From Glaciecola sp964621345 (GTDB taxonomy: Bacteria > Pseudomonadota > Gammaproteobacteria > Enterobacterales > Alteromonadaceae): a stretch of DNA of 64,000 bases. Under the pieces are notes generated by a model. The model was not told where the DNA came from, made no database searches, and saw only the letters and a program-made list of their open reading frames with translations. Below, in pieces: positions 52,101 through 60,004 of the stretch (within the stretch, counting starts at the first letter, position 1; the number at the start of each line of letters is the position of its first letter). The stretch covers positions 1-64,000 of the forward strand of contig CAZUON010000005.1 of the NCBI GenBank assembly GCA_964621345.1, written 5' to 3'. The position numbers were made by a program, and so were the translations under genes.

Positions 52101-52660
52101 ACCAGCAGTATATTCATTATCGTAAAGGTTCTGTAGTAATGATGGCTATCGCTGATCGTATTGGTATGGATGCGCTTAATACGGCACTTGCCGAATTAAT
52201 TGCTAGGTTTAAGTTTTCTGAGACGCAACAAGCTACCACGTTAGACTTACTCGCGGCGATCAAAAAACATGCTGATGAGAGTCATCACGCGTTTATCGAA
52301 CAACAGTTTGCCCAAATCACCTTGTATGATCTTCGCCTAGAGGAAGCTGAAATAAGCGAACAAGCAGGACAGTATGAAGTGACCTTAGCCATCGAAACAG
52401 CGCAGTTTAATGCCAGTGCAGATGGTGAGGAGAATCAGGAAGATTTTGAAGACTACGTCGACATCGTTTTATTTGCAGAAGACCCAGATGATTTTGCAAT
52501 AGATAACGAAATTCTGTATCGCCAGAAGCATTTACTTACACAAGGTAGCAATACACTTAGCATTACACTAGATAGTAAGCCAAAGTATGCCGCAGTGGAT
52601 CCCTTTATTCGTTATATTGACCGGGAGACTCGGGATAATGTAAGGATGTTAAAGGATTAA
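49103..52660 (+). CDS. ABC permease fused to M1-family aminopeptidase
   Basis: 1185 residues. The first part (about 1-580) is hydrophobic, with about 12 transmembrane helices in two ABC-2-type permease halves. The C-terminal soluble half is an M1 (gluzincin) peptidase with zinc motif HEVAHQWFGH (His926, Glu927, His930) and the third ligand Glu in ISEALSQY about 20 residues on. This arrangement, an ABC-2 permease with an M1 peptidase, is a known fusion family, always beside an ABC ATPase as here. It has a good AGGAGT ribosome site. Likely role is coupling peptide trimming with transport in the envelope; the substrate is unknown. Confidence 0.92.
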   Translation: MLFNMMRFEWRYFTQQPSFIVTSLIFFLLPFLAVTIENVQIGSSSNVNINSPHAIAQALLIFAVFGMFLVVNFVANTAMRNDLSTMNEIVISKPLSTFQYQLGRFLGAYLVCLTVFAMIPLALLIGSIMPWLDQERLGPVILSHYIVPYVVFSMTTLFVLSSIFYAAALRFKSMMAVYLLALGIFMLYAISGQIFTEPDQRQWLAILDPFGLNVYGDVVRYWTPIERNTQVISLDQTVLLNRGLWIGIGLLVMFGLGRFFSPLGLQAPSASKRTQGSIDPAMLNNKIDSSYSNDHPSLAFITRVKFEMKQVFLSPAFGILMVFCVFSLISQLVDPPNIYGAANWPLTQYMVEMIQNAFGLSLIIVITYYTAEVVWRERTVGMGDIIDSMPVSNFTFWFSKFIAVSLVVVAVQLAGMSATLLYQLSTGFLQFNISQYLISLFYFQALPWILLVVLAFLIQALSPGKYVGMLIFVGFFFVSLAFSELGLEHNMFNYSASPFMQYSDMNGYGWFLVTQNYYMLYWGALAVVFSAISYACWQRGPESSLKTRLSMLSYHLGSAGRTLVILGTVLFIGMGTVIHYNTTVTNEFVTNEEGLQLRTEYEKQYAQYEDAPLPMITAMNIDAAIFPQQRKIEIMADMTLVNKTEKNIDRFLVNLPRFSSDIILQIGQGKLESVNEDFNNAWYILDEALAPGQTVDGKIRLVRQHFGFKDRGEDTTLVKNGTFINNFELLPTFGVNTSLYLSDKHERRKRDLPPPKRAYDLEDSSRYNESFFGPNVGLIDFSATLSTSEDQIAIAPGYLEKYWTEGERNYFRYEMDSPMINFFNIMSGDLEVKSEIHKGVDITVYYHRDHAWNVDRMIESTKDSLDLFTEAFGPYQHKQLRIIEFPGYRRFAQSFANTVPYSERIGFISDLRDKNEIDPVYYITAHEVAHQWFGHQLNAANVQGSAIISEALSQYASLQVMQKKYGEDKIRKFLSFELDSYLRGRTQENIGEMPLMRSENQQYIHYRKGSVVMMAIADRIGMDALNTALAELIARFKFSETQQATTLDLLAAIKKHADESHHAFIEQQFAQITLYDLRLEEAEISEQAGQYEVTLAIETAQFNASADGEENQEDFEDYVDIVLFAEDPDDFAIDNEILYRQKHLLTQGSNTLSITLDSKPKYAAVDPFIRYIDRETRDNVRMLKD

Positions 52661-52670
52661 CAAATGAATA

Positions 52671-52696
52671 AAAAAACGCCCTCAATTGAGGGCGTT
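52671..52696. terminator. Bidirectional terminator between permease/peptidase and TonB receptor
   Basis: 8-bp perfect stem ACGCCCTC/GAGGGCGT with AATT loop, with six T on the minus-strand side and TTATTCTTT on the plus side. It lies 28 nt after the stop of the minus-strand receptor gene and 10 nt after the stop of the plus-strand gene. Confidence 0.88.
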
Positions 52697-52723
52697 ATTC
52701 TTTAACCAATATACGTTTAACGC

Positions 52724-55120
52724 TTAGTCAAAGTAAGCTCTAAAAGTAAGACCAACCGTTCGTGGCTCACCAATACGATAGCCTAAACGCGCTCGCCCGC
52801 CGCGCTCTCTATCGAATGACAACAAAGCATTTTCATCAAATACATTATTGATATAGAAAAGTAGTTCATACTCATCGTATACCAGTCCTGCACTGATATT
52901 CAAAGTGTCATATTCGTCTAAGGTTAAGTCAACTTGAGTCACTTCCAAACCAGTTGCACCACCAAAAGGTAGGCCCGATTGGAAACTACCAGCCCCCGCA
53001 ACTTGGTCGCTAGGTTGAGTAATTCTATCTCCTACAAACTGATATGAGCCTTGAATATAGGTGCTAGTGGAACCAAGAAGCGGCTCTTCAAATTCGTAGG
53101 TAGTTGAAATAGCGAAAGAAGACTCTGGAACCGATGCTAAACGATTACCCTCTGCAACTCCGCCCAATACATCACCATTACTGTCAAACACCGTACTACC
53201 AAATTCGGCGTTTATAAAGCTTCCTGCCAATGATAGGAATAAGTTTTTGGTTGCTTGGCGAGTAATTTCAAATTCAATACCTTGGGTTGATGCCTCAGGA
53301 ACGTTAAACGATATTCGCGAAGAACAAGAGCCCGCGTCCAGCGTTACTTGCAAATCTTCAATATCTGAATAGAAAGTTGATATATTTGCACTCCAACCTT
53401 TACCCGATGACTTCATCCCAAGTTCATAGTTAGTCAGTGTTTCATCGTCGTAATCCTGAAATCCACCAAAAACGTCCAAATCTTGTGGATTACATAAACT
53501 CTCGTTTAATGGGTCATTAACGCCGCCTAAACGAAAACCTTGAGAGACTTGAGCATTAAGATTTACTGTATCGTTAAGTTCGTACTGCGCAATTACCCTA
53601 GATGTAAAACCATCAGACTCTGTAGCATCGGTCTGGTCATCGCCATTCGAAAATAAGCCGCCAGTGGTGAAGCGTCTTGTTTCTTCATAGTCATACCAAC
53701 GACTACCGACTGTAACAATTAACTTTTCGGTGAAAGCATAGTTAATCTCCCCGAATACAGCGGTTTGCTCCAAATCGTAGGGTAAAGAAGCGTTATATGG
53801 AGAATCAGGACCAAAACCATTAGCGACCGCAGCTGATGTTCCATCACCCAAAGTGGCATCTGTAACAGCATCATAACCAGGAGTAGGAAGTCGTTGACTA
53901 TAGCTACGCTCGGTATCAGAGCTAAACGCACCAACGACCCATTGCAAATCACTATCGGTATTGGATGCAGCGCGAAGCTCAAAAGTATCCTGTTCGACTT
54001 GTGTTCTATCTAACAAATTGGATGGAAGCGTAATGGATGAATCTGGGAAGCCTAAATCTATACTTACGCTGCCGGTTAGCGCGCTGGCATCTCGACTCAT
54101 CAAAATATCGCGGTCTGTATAGCTATATACAAAGGTAATATCAGCAATATTTGTTTCATATTCGGCAGTGAGGTCAGCAATTAAGGTATCGTCTTCAAAA
54201 CCTTCTTCAAGCAATAAAAATTGCTCTTGCTCATTGAATGTGACAGGAGGACGAGTTGTCGTATACGGATTGGCAAACAGGTTAAATGCCTCTTGTCTGT
54301 TTGAACCATTCACGCTGATGTTTTGCAGTATTAGACGAGGCGTAATCGTCAGCTCATCTGTTGGGGTGTATTTGAAAGCAATGCGACCACCAAGTCTAAA
54401 GCCATCATTGACGTCCTCTTTTATACTGCCATCTTCTCCTAATGCGTCGACAAAACCTGCATAATCGGTTCGATAAAATACCGCTCTCATTGCTAAGGTA
54501 TCGTCAACTAATGGAACATTTACCATACCTTTTACATGATTCCCAACGCCGCCATCGGTTTGAGAGTTAAGATTGACCTCAACTTTTCCCTCAAAACTAT
54601 CCATCTCAGGTTGGTTGGTAATATAGCGCAAAGTACCACCGATAGAGCCGGAGCCAAATAATGTACCCTGTGGACCTCGCAAAGTCTCTACCCTACTTAA
54701 ATCAAAAAAATCCAAATCAGGGGTAAACAATGAAAGGGAAATAACACTTTCATCTAAATAAATCCCAACTTGTTCTTTAACTCCGGGCTGATCCCTTACA
54801 ATTTGCCCTGCAGAAACACCTCGCATCGATACCTGACTTTGACCAGGACCTAAATTTTGAATCGAAACACTGGCAATGTTCCGTGAGATATCTTCAAGGG
54901 TAGTCGCTCCAGAACGTTCAATATCTTTTTGAGTTTGAGCATTGATAGAAAATGGCACATCTTCAATAGCAAGTGAGCGTTTGGTGGCAGTAACAATGAT
55001 TTTTTCTACATCATCGTCGTTTTCATCCGGAGCTTGAGCATAAGCGGGGCTGCAAAATACGCTTGCGAGCGCAAGACCAATAAGGCTTTTTCGAAACATA
55101 AAGTGTTTTGTGTGTGTCAT
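52724..55120 (-). CDS. TonB-dependent outer-membrane receptor
   Basis: 798 residues with a signal peptide (to AYA, about 28) and a TonB-box-like EKIIVTATKR near 39-48. The plug domain contains VETLRGPQGTLFGSGSIGGTL, followed by a beta-barrel. The C-terminus LTFRAYFD ends one residue after the usual terminal Phe (F-D), a minor variant. Its domain sequence is of the CirA/FecA-like broad type common in Alteromonadales and Sphingomonads, so ligand cannot be set. It is a single-gene transcript: a terminator follows and a 220-bp spacer with an inverted repeat precedes it. Confidence 0.94.
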   Translation of the reverse strand: MTHTKHFMFRKSLIGLALASVFCSPAYAQAPDENDDDVEKIIVTATKRSLAIEDVPFSINAQTQKDIERSGATTLEDISRNIASVSIQNLGPGQSQVSMRGVSAGQIVRDQPGVKEQVGIYLDESVISLSLFTPDLDFFDLSRVETLRGPQGTLFGSGSIGGTLRYITNQPEMDSFEGKVEVNLNSQTDGGVGNHVKGMVNVPLVDDTLAMRAVFYRTDYAGFVDALGEDGSIKEDVNDGFRLGGRIAFKYTPTDELTITPRLILQNISVNGSNRQEAFNLFANPYTTTRPPVTFNEQEQFLLLEEGFEDDTLIADLTAEYETNIADITFVYSYTDRDILMSRDASALTGSVSIDLGFPDSSITLPSNLLDRTQVEQDTFELRAASNTDSDLQWVVGAFSSDTERSYSQRLPTPGYDAVTDATLGDGTSAAVANGFGPDSPYNASLPYDLEQTAVFGEINYAFTEKLIVTVGSRWYDYEETRRFTTGGLFSNGDDQTDATESDGFTSRVIAQYELNDTVNLNAQVSQGFRLGGVNDPLNESLCNPQDLDVFGGFQDYDDETLTNYELGMKSSGKGWSANISTFYSDIEDLQVTLDAGSCSSRISFNVPEASTQGIEFEITRQATKNLFLSLAGSFINAEFGSTVFDSNGDVLGGVAEGNRLASVPESSFAISTTYEFEEPLLGSTSTYIQGSYQFVGDRITQPSDQVAGAGSFQSGLPFGGATGLEVTQVDLTLDEYDTLNISAGLVYDEYELLFYINNVFDENALLSFDRERGGRARLGYRIGEPRTVGLTFRAYFD

Positions 55121-55189
55121 GTTATCTTCCTTAATTATTGTGTGTATTCAACTATAAGATTGACAAACAAATACTGAAAATTCCAGTTT

Positions 55190-55212
55190 TAATTATATTT
55201 ATCATATAATTA
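55190..55212. promoter_or_regulatory. AT-rich inverted repeat upstream of TonB receptor, candidate operator
   Basis: Perfect 9-bp arms TAATTATAT and ATATAATTA separated by 5 nt, starting 70 bp upstream of the receptor start codon. Such dyads often bind repressors of receptor genes. It does not fit the classical Fur box pattern well. Confidence 0.3.
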
Positions 55213-55341
55213 GACACAATACAGTCTTACAGAACACGGCATGAACCAATCTAGCATTACACAATCTGCGCTATGCCATTACTTGGATAATGAATAAAGG
55301 GGATTTATTTCTTGAGGAGCGTGACGATTAGCGGCGCTATT

Positions 55342-56385
55342 TTAAAGGGTCATTTCGCCGCGCAGGTTTGTACTCATTAGAGCTTGTTGTTGTTCAAAGT
55401 TGAGATGATTTTGACTTAACACATAATGAAGTTTTGCAAGTGCAGCTTCTGGGGTAATGTCTTTTCCAGAGACCACCTCTGTTTGCTGTATTAGCTTCCC
55501 ATTCGCATAGCCCGACATATCGACTTTGCCACGAATACATTGGGTACAATTTAATACAATAATTTCTTTCTCACGCGCTAATTTTAATTGCTTTAACAGT
55601 GCAGGGTTTGACGGTGCATTACCGACGCCATATGTCAGTAAAATAAGCGCTTTTACTGGTTGTTGCAGTACATTTGCAAGCAGCTCAGTACTCATTCCCG
55701 GATAGAGGGTCAACATCCCTACTGCTTGGCTCTGAATATCGGCCACCACTAAGTCATCAAAGTGAGCCGGCGCTGATTTGATGTCTACGTGAGATTGAAT
55801 ATGAATACCTGCATCTAACAACGATGGATAATTGGGTGAATCAAAGGCATGAAAACCATCTGCATTGACCTTACGGGCGCGATTTCCTCTGAAAAGGCTA
55901 TTATTGAAGAATAAACTCACCTCACCAATCGCGTAATTTGCTGCAATGAACAGTGCATTGAGCAAGTTAGCTTGTCCGTCTGAACGAAGCTGTGCTAGCG
56001 GAATTTGCGAACCGGTGACAATCACAGGCTTTGCCAAGTTTTCGAACATAAACGACAATGCAGAGGCTGTGTAGGCCATGGTGTCTGTACCATGCAAAAT
56101 AATAAAGCCGTCGTAATCGTGATAATTGGCCTTAATGTCATTCGCAATGAGTTGCCAATCAGCTGGCACCATGTCGCTTGAATCAATCAAGCTATCGTAT
56201 TCGTGCAAGGTAAATTGAGGCATCTCAGGGCGATGAAATTCTGGTAGATTAGCTAAAGTCTCAGTTAAAAACCCTGCAACAGGCACAAATCCCTTGTCAG
56301 AAGCCTGCATACCGATGGTACCTCCGGTGTATGCAATATAAATACGCTTTGCTTTATTCACCGATTGCTCAGCTTGTTTAGTCAT
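55342..56385 (-). CDS. ansA: L-asparaginase, type I (cytoplasmic)
   Basis: 347 residues; hydrolyses asparagine to aspartate and ammonia. The catalytic Thr lies in YTGGTIGM near residues 19-26, and the second Thr-Asp pair in ILHGTDTMAYTASALSF. There is no signal peptide, matching the cytoplasmic AnsA form rather than the periplasmic AnsB. The start overlaps the stop of the DUF349 gene by 4 nt, so it is the last gene of the zinc ribbon–yeaC–DUF349–ansA unit. Confidence 0.93.
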   Translation of the reverse strand: MTKQAEQSVNKAKRIYIAYTGGTIGMQASDKGFVPVAGFLTETLANLPEFHRPEMPQFTLHEYDSLIDSSDMVPADWQLIANDIKANYHDYDGFIILHGTDTMAYTASALSFMFENLAKPVIVTGSQIPLAQLRSDGQANLLNALFIAANYAIGEVSLFFNNSLFRGNRARKVNADGFHAFDSPNYPSLLDAGIHIQSHVDIKSAPAHFDDLVVADIQSQAVGMLTLYPGMSTELLANVLQQPVKALILLTYGVGNAPSNPALLKQLKLAREKEIIVLNCTQCIRGKVDMSGYANGKLIQQTEVVSGKDITPEAALAKLHYVLSQNHLNFEQQQALMSTNLRGEMTL

Positions 56386-59240
56386 TTCACACCATATAGC
56401 ACTTTTAAGGTTGGCAGCAATGCAAGGTCCGCACTAGATAGAGGCCCTCTTGCAATCCATTCAGTTAGCAATGCGTCGGCATCGGGTAGGCTGTGCCCTT
56501 GTAACTTCGACGCCATTAATTTGAGCTGCACACTCTTTTTTGCTTCAGAATCATTGGTGGTGTTATTGCCAGCAGCATCAGAAAACATGATATTTGCTGC
56601 CAATAACAATTCTTCCCGCGACAATTCAGCCATAATATTTGAAGAGTTAGTCGCCGCACTCTTCACAATAAAAGCTTGCTTGAACTTGGCAGGTAAAGCA
56701 CTAAGTTGCTCATCGTCGAGGGGTTTCGAATAGGTAGCAAGGACATCAAACACATGCTGCATTTGTGCTTTAGACTTATCGTCTTGCAAGCGCTCGAGTT
56801 TGTTTTGATACGCTTTTTTGCAGCTACTTAGCGTTGCATTAAAACCTGTCTGCTTTGCCTTTGGCGCTCTGGCGACAAGCGCTGCGACCTCAGCAATACT
56901 AGCAGCAACTTCGCTAAGCGATTTGCCATCTTGAGCTAGCTCTACTTGCGCTTTTAGAGTTGATAGTGCTTCGCTTGTCAAGTTTGACTGGGTTTCATCT
57001 TCTGCTTTTTGCGCTTCAATGCTCATATTTAAACGCGCAAAGATCACATCGTTTGCTTTTCTAAACGCTTCCCACAACGCATTGTCCTTTTTCGCACCAC
57101 TGAATCCAATATTCTTCCACTGACTTTGCAATGATTTAGCACTTGCAACTGCAGCTTCAATATCTTCTAACTCAGCGAGAGCGCTAGCCTTATCAATGAG
57201 ACTTTGCTTTAACTGTGCGTTATTGTCATAAAAGGCATTCACCTTTGCTTGCAATGGTTTAAGTTTCGCTAAATACCCTTTGTGAAGCTTGTTGCGAGCA
57301 CGCTTGTCCATTTCGCCTAGCTTACGATACTGCTGTGATATCGCCGCTAGGTGTTTACTTAATACGTTTATTTGTTCAACACTGCTTAAAGCATCAAGGG
57401 CTTCTAACACTTGCTCGCCTTTTTGTAGATTGTGTTCCCTTTGCTTATCTTGCGCTTCAAAATGGGTTCTACATGGCGCAAAAGCAGCCTCTATAGCCAT
57501 ATCAAATTCTTTGTTAAGACTATCGTCCTCGTCGTTGTGAAGCCGACCTAACGAGTTATATTCTGTGCGATATTGCCTTACTAACGCAGCACGCGCGCTA
57601 ACGTCAATTTCATTGTTGTCGGCCAACGCCTTAGCAGCTACTATCAGCTCTGGTTTGCGCGGCGTTGCTATGTAAGATTGCCAATCTTGTAACTCGCTTA
57701 CGGCATTTTCGCTTTCTTCAAATTTACGACTTAGCGATGTACTTGCCCCTACAGCACTGCAAGTATCATACAAGGTCTTTGCGGCCCTAAAAGTTGCAAT
57801 CGCGGCTTTATATTTACCTTGCTCAATCATACGCAAACAAGCGGCCAACTTACTAAAACAACGCTTTTCTTCACGTGCTTTTGCTTCACGCTCTTGCTTT
57901 TTATGAGCATTACGCTCTGCCTTAATTGCTTGCCAAGTAGCCATTCGGGCGGCACTTGTGCCCTTTTGAACTAGGTTTTCTAACTGTTTAGCTAATGCAG
58001 CATAACCTTGCTCGTCAGCACTCTGTAATAGCGTTTTGTTTGTAACGTCTTCAAGCTCAGAACTAAGCAGATGCTTTACCTGCTCTAAAAGTGCATCAAT
58101 CTGACCATTTCGTGCGATTTGCTCAGGTAATGCTTTAAGTAAAGTAAGATTATCTTCAAAGCTTTTTCTAACCGTATTGAGGTCGCGTTGATGTTGTTTG
58201 CTCTGACGGTTCAAAGACTCTACATTTACTGCCACTTGCAAGTCGTTAAGCTCTAGATCTAAATCCTCTATTGCTCGGGTAAGCAATTCAGTCTGACTCT
58301 CTAATTGCGTGTCAGTGTCACTCTGACATAGCAAGTTAACCTGCCCGGCGATGGTTTCCATTCTATTTTGAATATCGCTTATGCTATCGTTTAGGGCCTT
58401 GCTATGGAGCTGCGATTGGTACTCGGGCTCCAATTGCGCCAAACGCTTATCGACTTTTTCTTTGATGTACAAATATTTAGAGGACAGCTGAGTCGAATCC
58501 TCTTCGCTTAAACATAAAAACTCTTGTTTAATCTCAACAAACTCGCTCTGCAACTGTTGCTTTTGACGCGTAATCGCCTCAAAGTCATTTAGCTCATACA
58601 ATGCCAACAAGCGACTGTTTATAAGCGTTGCCGCCGCTTTTACTTTTACAGGTTTGGCCGCAGCTTCAGCTATTTCGTTTAGTTTGACCGCGATATCAGA
58701 GGCGATATCAATTGAGTTACCGAGCTTGCTATAGCGCTTGAGCCTTTTCTCGTCGGTAGTCGATGCAATAATATGACGTTTCTGAGCATCAGTAGCACGC
58801 TCACAGTAGAAACGTTTAAGCTCCTGTTCGTTACAGATTTGCAAAGCGCTTGTTACGCACAATTCGCTATGCTCTTGCAAACGGAGACTAGAAAAGAGCA
58901 TCGTTTTTAATAAGTCGTTGTGCTTTAACTGCTTAACAATATCAAAGAACAATGTGTCACTCGCTTGTTGCGGGTCCTCAATTAGCTTCAATACTTTTGC
59001 TTTCGCTTGTACTTTTACCTCGTTCTTAAAATGCGTTTCGTAAGCTTTTAAATAGAGCGTAAAAGAAGCTAGTGCCTCTAGCGCAGCCATACTCACCGAT
59101 ACACACTCGTCGTTAAATGCAAGTTCATGCAGTATTTGCTTGTCTTTTTCTTGTTGTGGATTAAGCGTTTTAATCGCGCTTAAGCGCACGTCGGCATCGG
59201 CATGCGTATGCGCCTTTTTGAAAAGTTTTTTAAATATCAT
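56382..59240 (-). CDS. DUF349-repeat protein
   Basis: 952-residue soluble, almost fully helical protein. Repeated segments with the DUF349 pattern (for example LWEAFRKANDVIFARLN near 725-740 and weaker copies around 560-590 and 640-680) are spaced by coiled-coil stretches. The N-terminal part has HEAT-like features (ADVRLSAIKTL; ALEALASF). Length and composition match DUF349 proteins found next to ansA in Shewanella and Alteromonas relatives. Molecular role is unknown; coiled coils suggest a scaffold. Its start overlaps the yeaC stop by 11 nt. Confidence 0.9.
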   Translation of the reverse strand: MIFKKLFKKAHTHADADVRLSAIKTLNPQQEKDKQILHELAFNDECVSVSMAALEALASFTLYLKAYETHFKNEVKVQAKAKVLKLIEDPQQASDTLFFDIVKQLKHNDLLKTMLFSSLRLQEHSELCVTSALQICNEQELKRFYCERATDAQKRHIIASTTDEKRLKRYSKLGNSIDIASDIAVKLNEIAEAAAKPVKVKAAATLINSRLLALYELNDFEAITRQKQQLQSEFVEIKQEFLCLSEEDSTQLSSKYLYIKEKVDKRLAQLEPEYQSQLHSKALNDSISDIQNRMETIAGQVNLLCQSDTDTQLESQTELLTRAIEDLDLELNDLQVAVNVESLNRQSKQHQRDLNTVRKSFEDNLTLLKALPEQIARNGQIDALLEQVKHLLSSELEDVTNKTLLQSADEQGYAALAKQLENLVQKGTSAARMATWQAIKAERNAHKKQEREAKAREEKRCFSKLAACLRMIEQGKYKAAIATFRAAKTLYDTCSAVGASTSLSRKFEESENAVSELQDWQSYIATPRKPELIVAAKALADNNEIDVSARAALVRQYRTEYNSLGRLHNDEDDSLNKEFDMAIEAAFAPCRTHFEAQDKQREHNLQKGEQVLEALDALSSVEQINVLSKHLAAISQQYRKLGEMDKRARNKLHKGYLAKLKPLQAKVNAFYDNNAQLKQSLIDKASALAELEDIEAAVASAKSLQSQWKNIGFSGAKKDNALWEAFRKANDVIFARLNMSIEAQKAEDETQSNLTSEALSTLKAQVELAQDGKSLSEVAASIAEVAALVARAPKAKQTGFNATLSSCKKAYQNKLERLQDDKSKAQMQHVFDVLATYSKPLDDEQLSALPAKFKQAFIVKSAATNSSNIMAELSREELLLAANIMFSDAAGNNTTNDSEAKKSVQLKLMASKLQGHSLPDADALLTEWIARGPLSSADLALLPTLKVLYGVK

Positions 59241-59523
59241 TTTGTTTAAATCGAGCTATAGGCGTTTCGTTGGCGCTTGCTTGTTTCATTTCTTGTTGCA
59301 TTTCGCTGCGGCTTTTTTGCACTATTTCACCGTCTTTTCCTACGGTCATGTGCTGGTCAGACTGTTCAACCTTACTTTGATACAACAACACCGCTTGCAT
59401 CGCATTTTCTTTTTGCTCTTCGCTTAATTTGCTTCCATCAGGCCATTTACCCGTTTCAACCGCTTGTCTCAAATTGTTATAAATTTGAGGTGTCATTGCC
59501 GCAACTAACTGCTCAACTTCCAC
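59230..59523 (-). CDS. yeaC: YeaC-like DUF1315 protein
   Basis: 97 residues. The N-terminal half matches E. coli YeaC closely in pattern: VAAMTPQIYNNLRQAVETGKWPDG followed by LSEEQKENAMQAVLLYQ. The C-terminal tail is longer than in E. coli and charged. Start is GTG. It lies 4 bp after the zinc-ribbon gene and overlaps the DUF349 gene by 11 nt. Function unknown. Confidence 0.88.
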   Translation of the reverse strand: MEVEQLVAAMTPQIYNNLRQAVETGKWPDGSKLSEEQKENAMQAVLLYQSKVEQSDQHMTVGKDGEIVQKSRSEMQQEMKQASANETPIARFKQNDI

Positions 59524-59527
59524 TTGT

Positions 59528-59860
59528 CTAACCCCTTTTTGCCAATGTGACCCTGACCCTATTTACCGCATACCAAATAAAGCCTAAGGCGGTAACCGCT
59601 ACCGATATATTATACATCAACACGCCTTCTTCGGTGTTGGGAAAATCACCTAAAAATACAAAATAAGCGCCTACTACAAATACTAAAATTGCTAACATAG
59701 ATTGATTTTGCAAACTATGCAGTTTTTGATAACGCTCATTGTTTAATTTTCGCTGAATATCCTCGGCGCTAGTGTCGCCCAATGACAAATTACAGTGCGG
59801 GCAGGTTTTGCCCTTATCAGACATTGGTTTTTTACAGGCAGGACAATTTGTAATCGCCAT
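59528..59860 (-). CDS. Zinc-ribbon membrane protein
   Basis: 110 residues. An N-terminal zinc ribbon has four cysteines in two CxxC knuckles (Cys6, Cys9, Cys20, Cys23). A short basic linker is followed by two transmembrane helices (about 54-72 and 83-100), giving a small inner-membrane protein with a cytoplasmic metal-binding head. GGGAG precedes the ATG. It is the first gene of the zinc ribbon–yeaC–DUF349–ansA unit. Role unknown. Confidence 0.82.
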   Translation of the reverse strand: MAITNCPACKKPMSDKGKTCPHCNLSLGDTSAEDIQRKLNNERYQKLHSLQNQSMLAILVFVVGAYFVFLGDFPNTEEGVLMYNISVAVTALGFIWYAVNRVRVTLAKRG

Positions 59861-59958
59861 TTAAACTCCCACTTTACTCACCACACTACATGGCTATATT
59901 TTTATGTTTAAAGATATTTCGCTGCGCTTACAACAACGCAAACACGCACGTTGCATAC

Positions 59959-59990
59959 AAAAAAGGCTAACCCTCGGGTTAACCTTTTTT
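59959..59990 (-). terminator. Terminator after sodium:alanine symporter gene
   Basis: Stem of about 13 bp (AAAAAAGGCTAACCC/GGGTTAACCTTTTTT, one mismatch) with a 3-nt loop and a T-run on the minus strand. It starts 15 nt after the symporter stop codon. Confidence 0.88.
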
Positions 59991-60004
59991 ATGCAGCAAA
60001 GGCT

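Noticed and set aside
55190..55212. Fur box before the second TonB receptor
   Set aside because: The dyad does not follow the GATAAT-based 7-1-7 Fur pattern; kept only as an unnamed inverted repeat.
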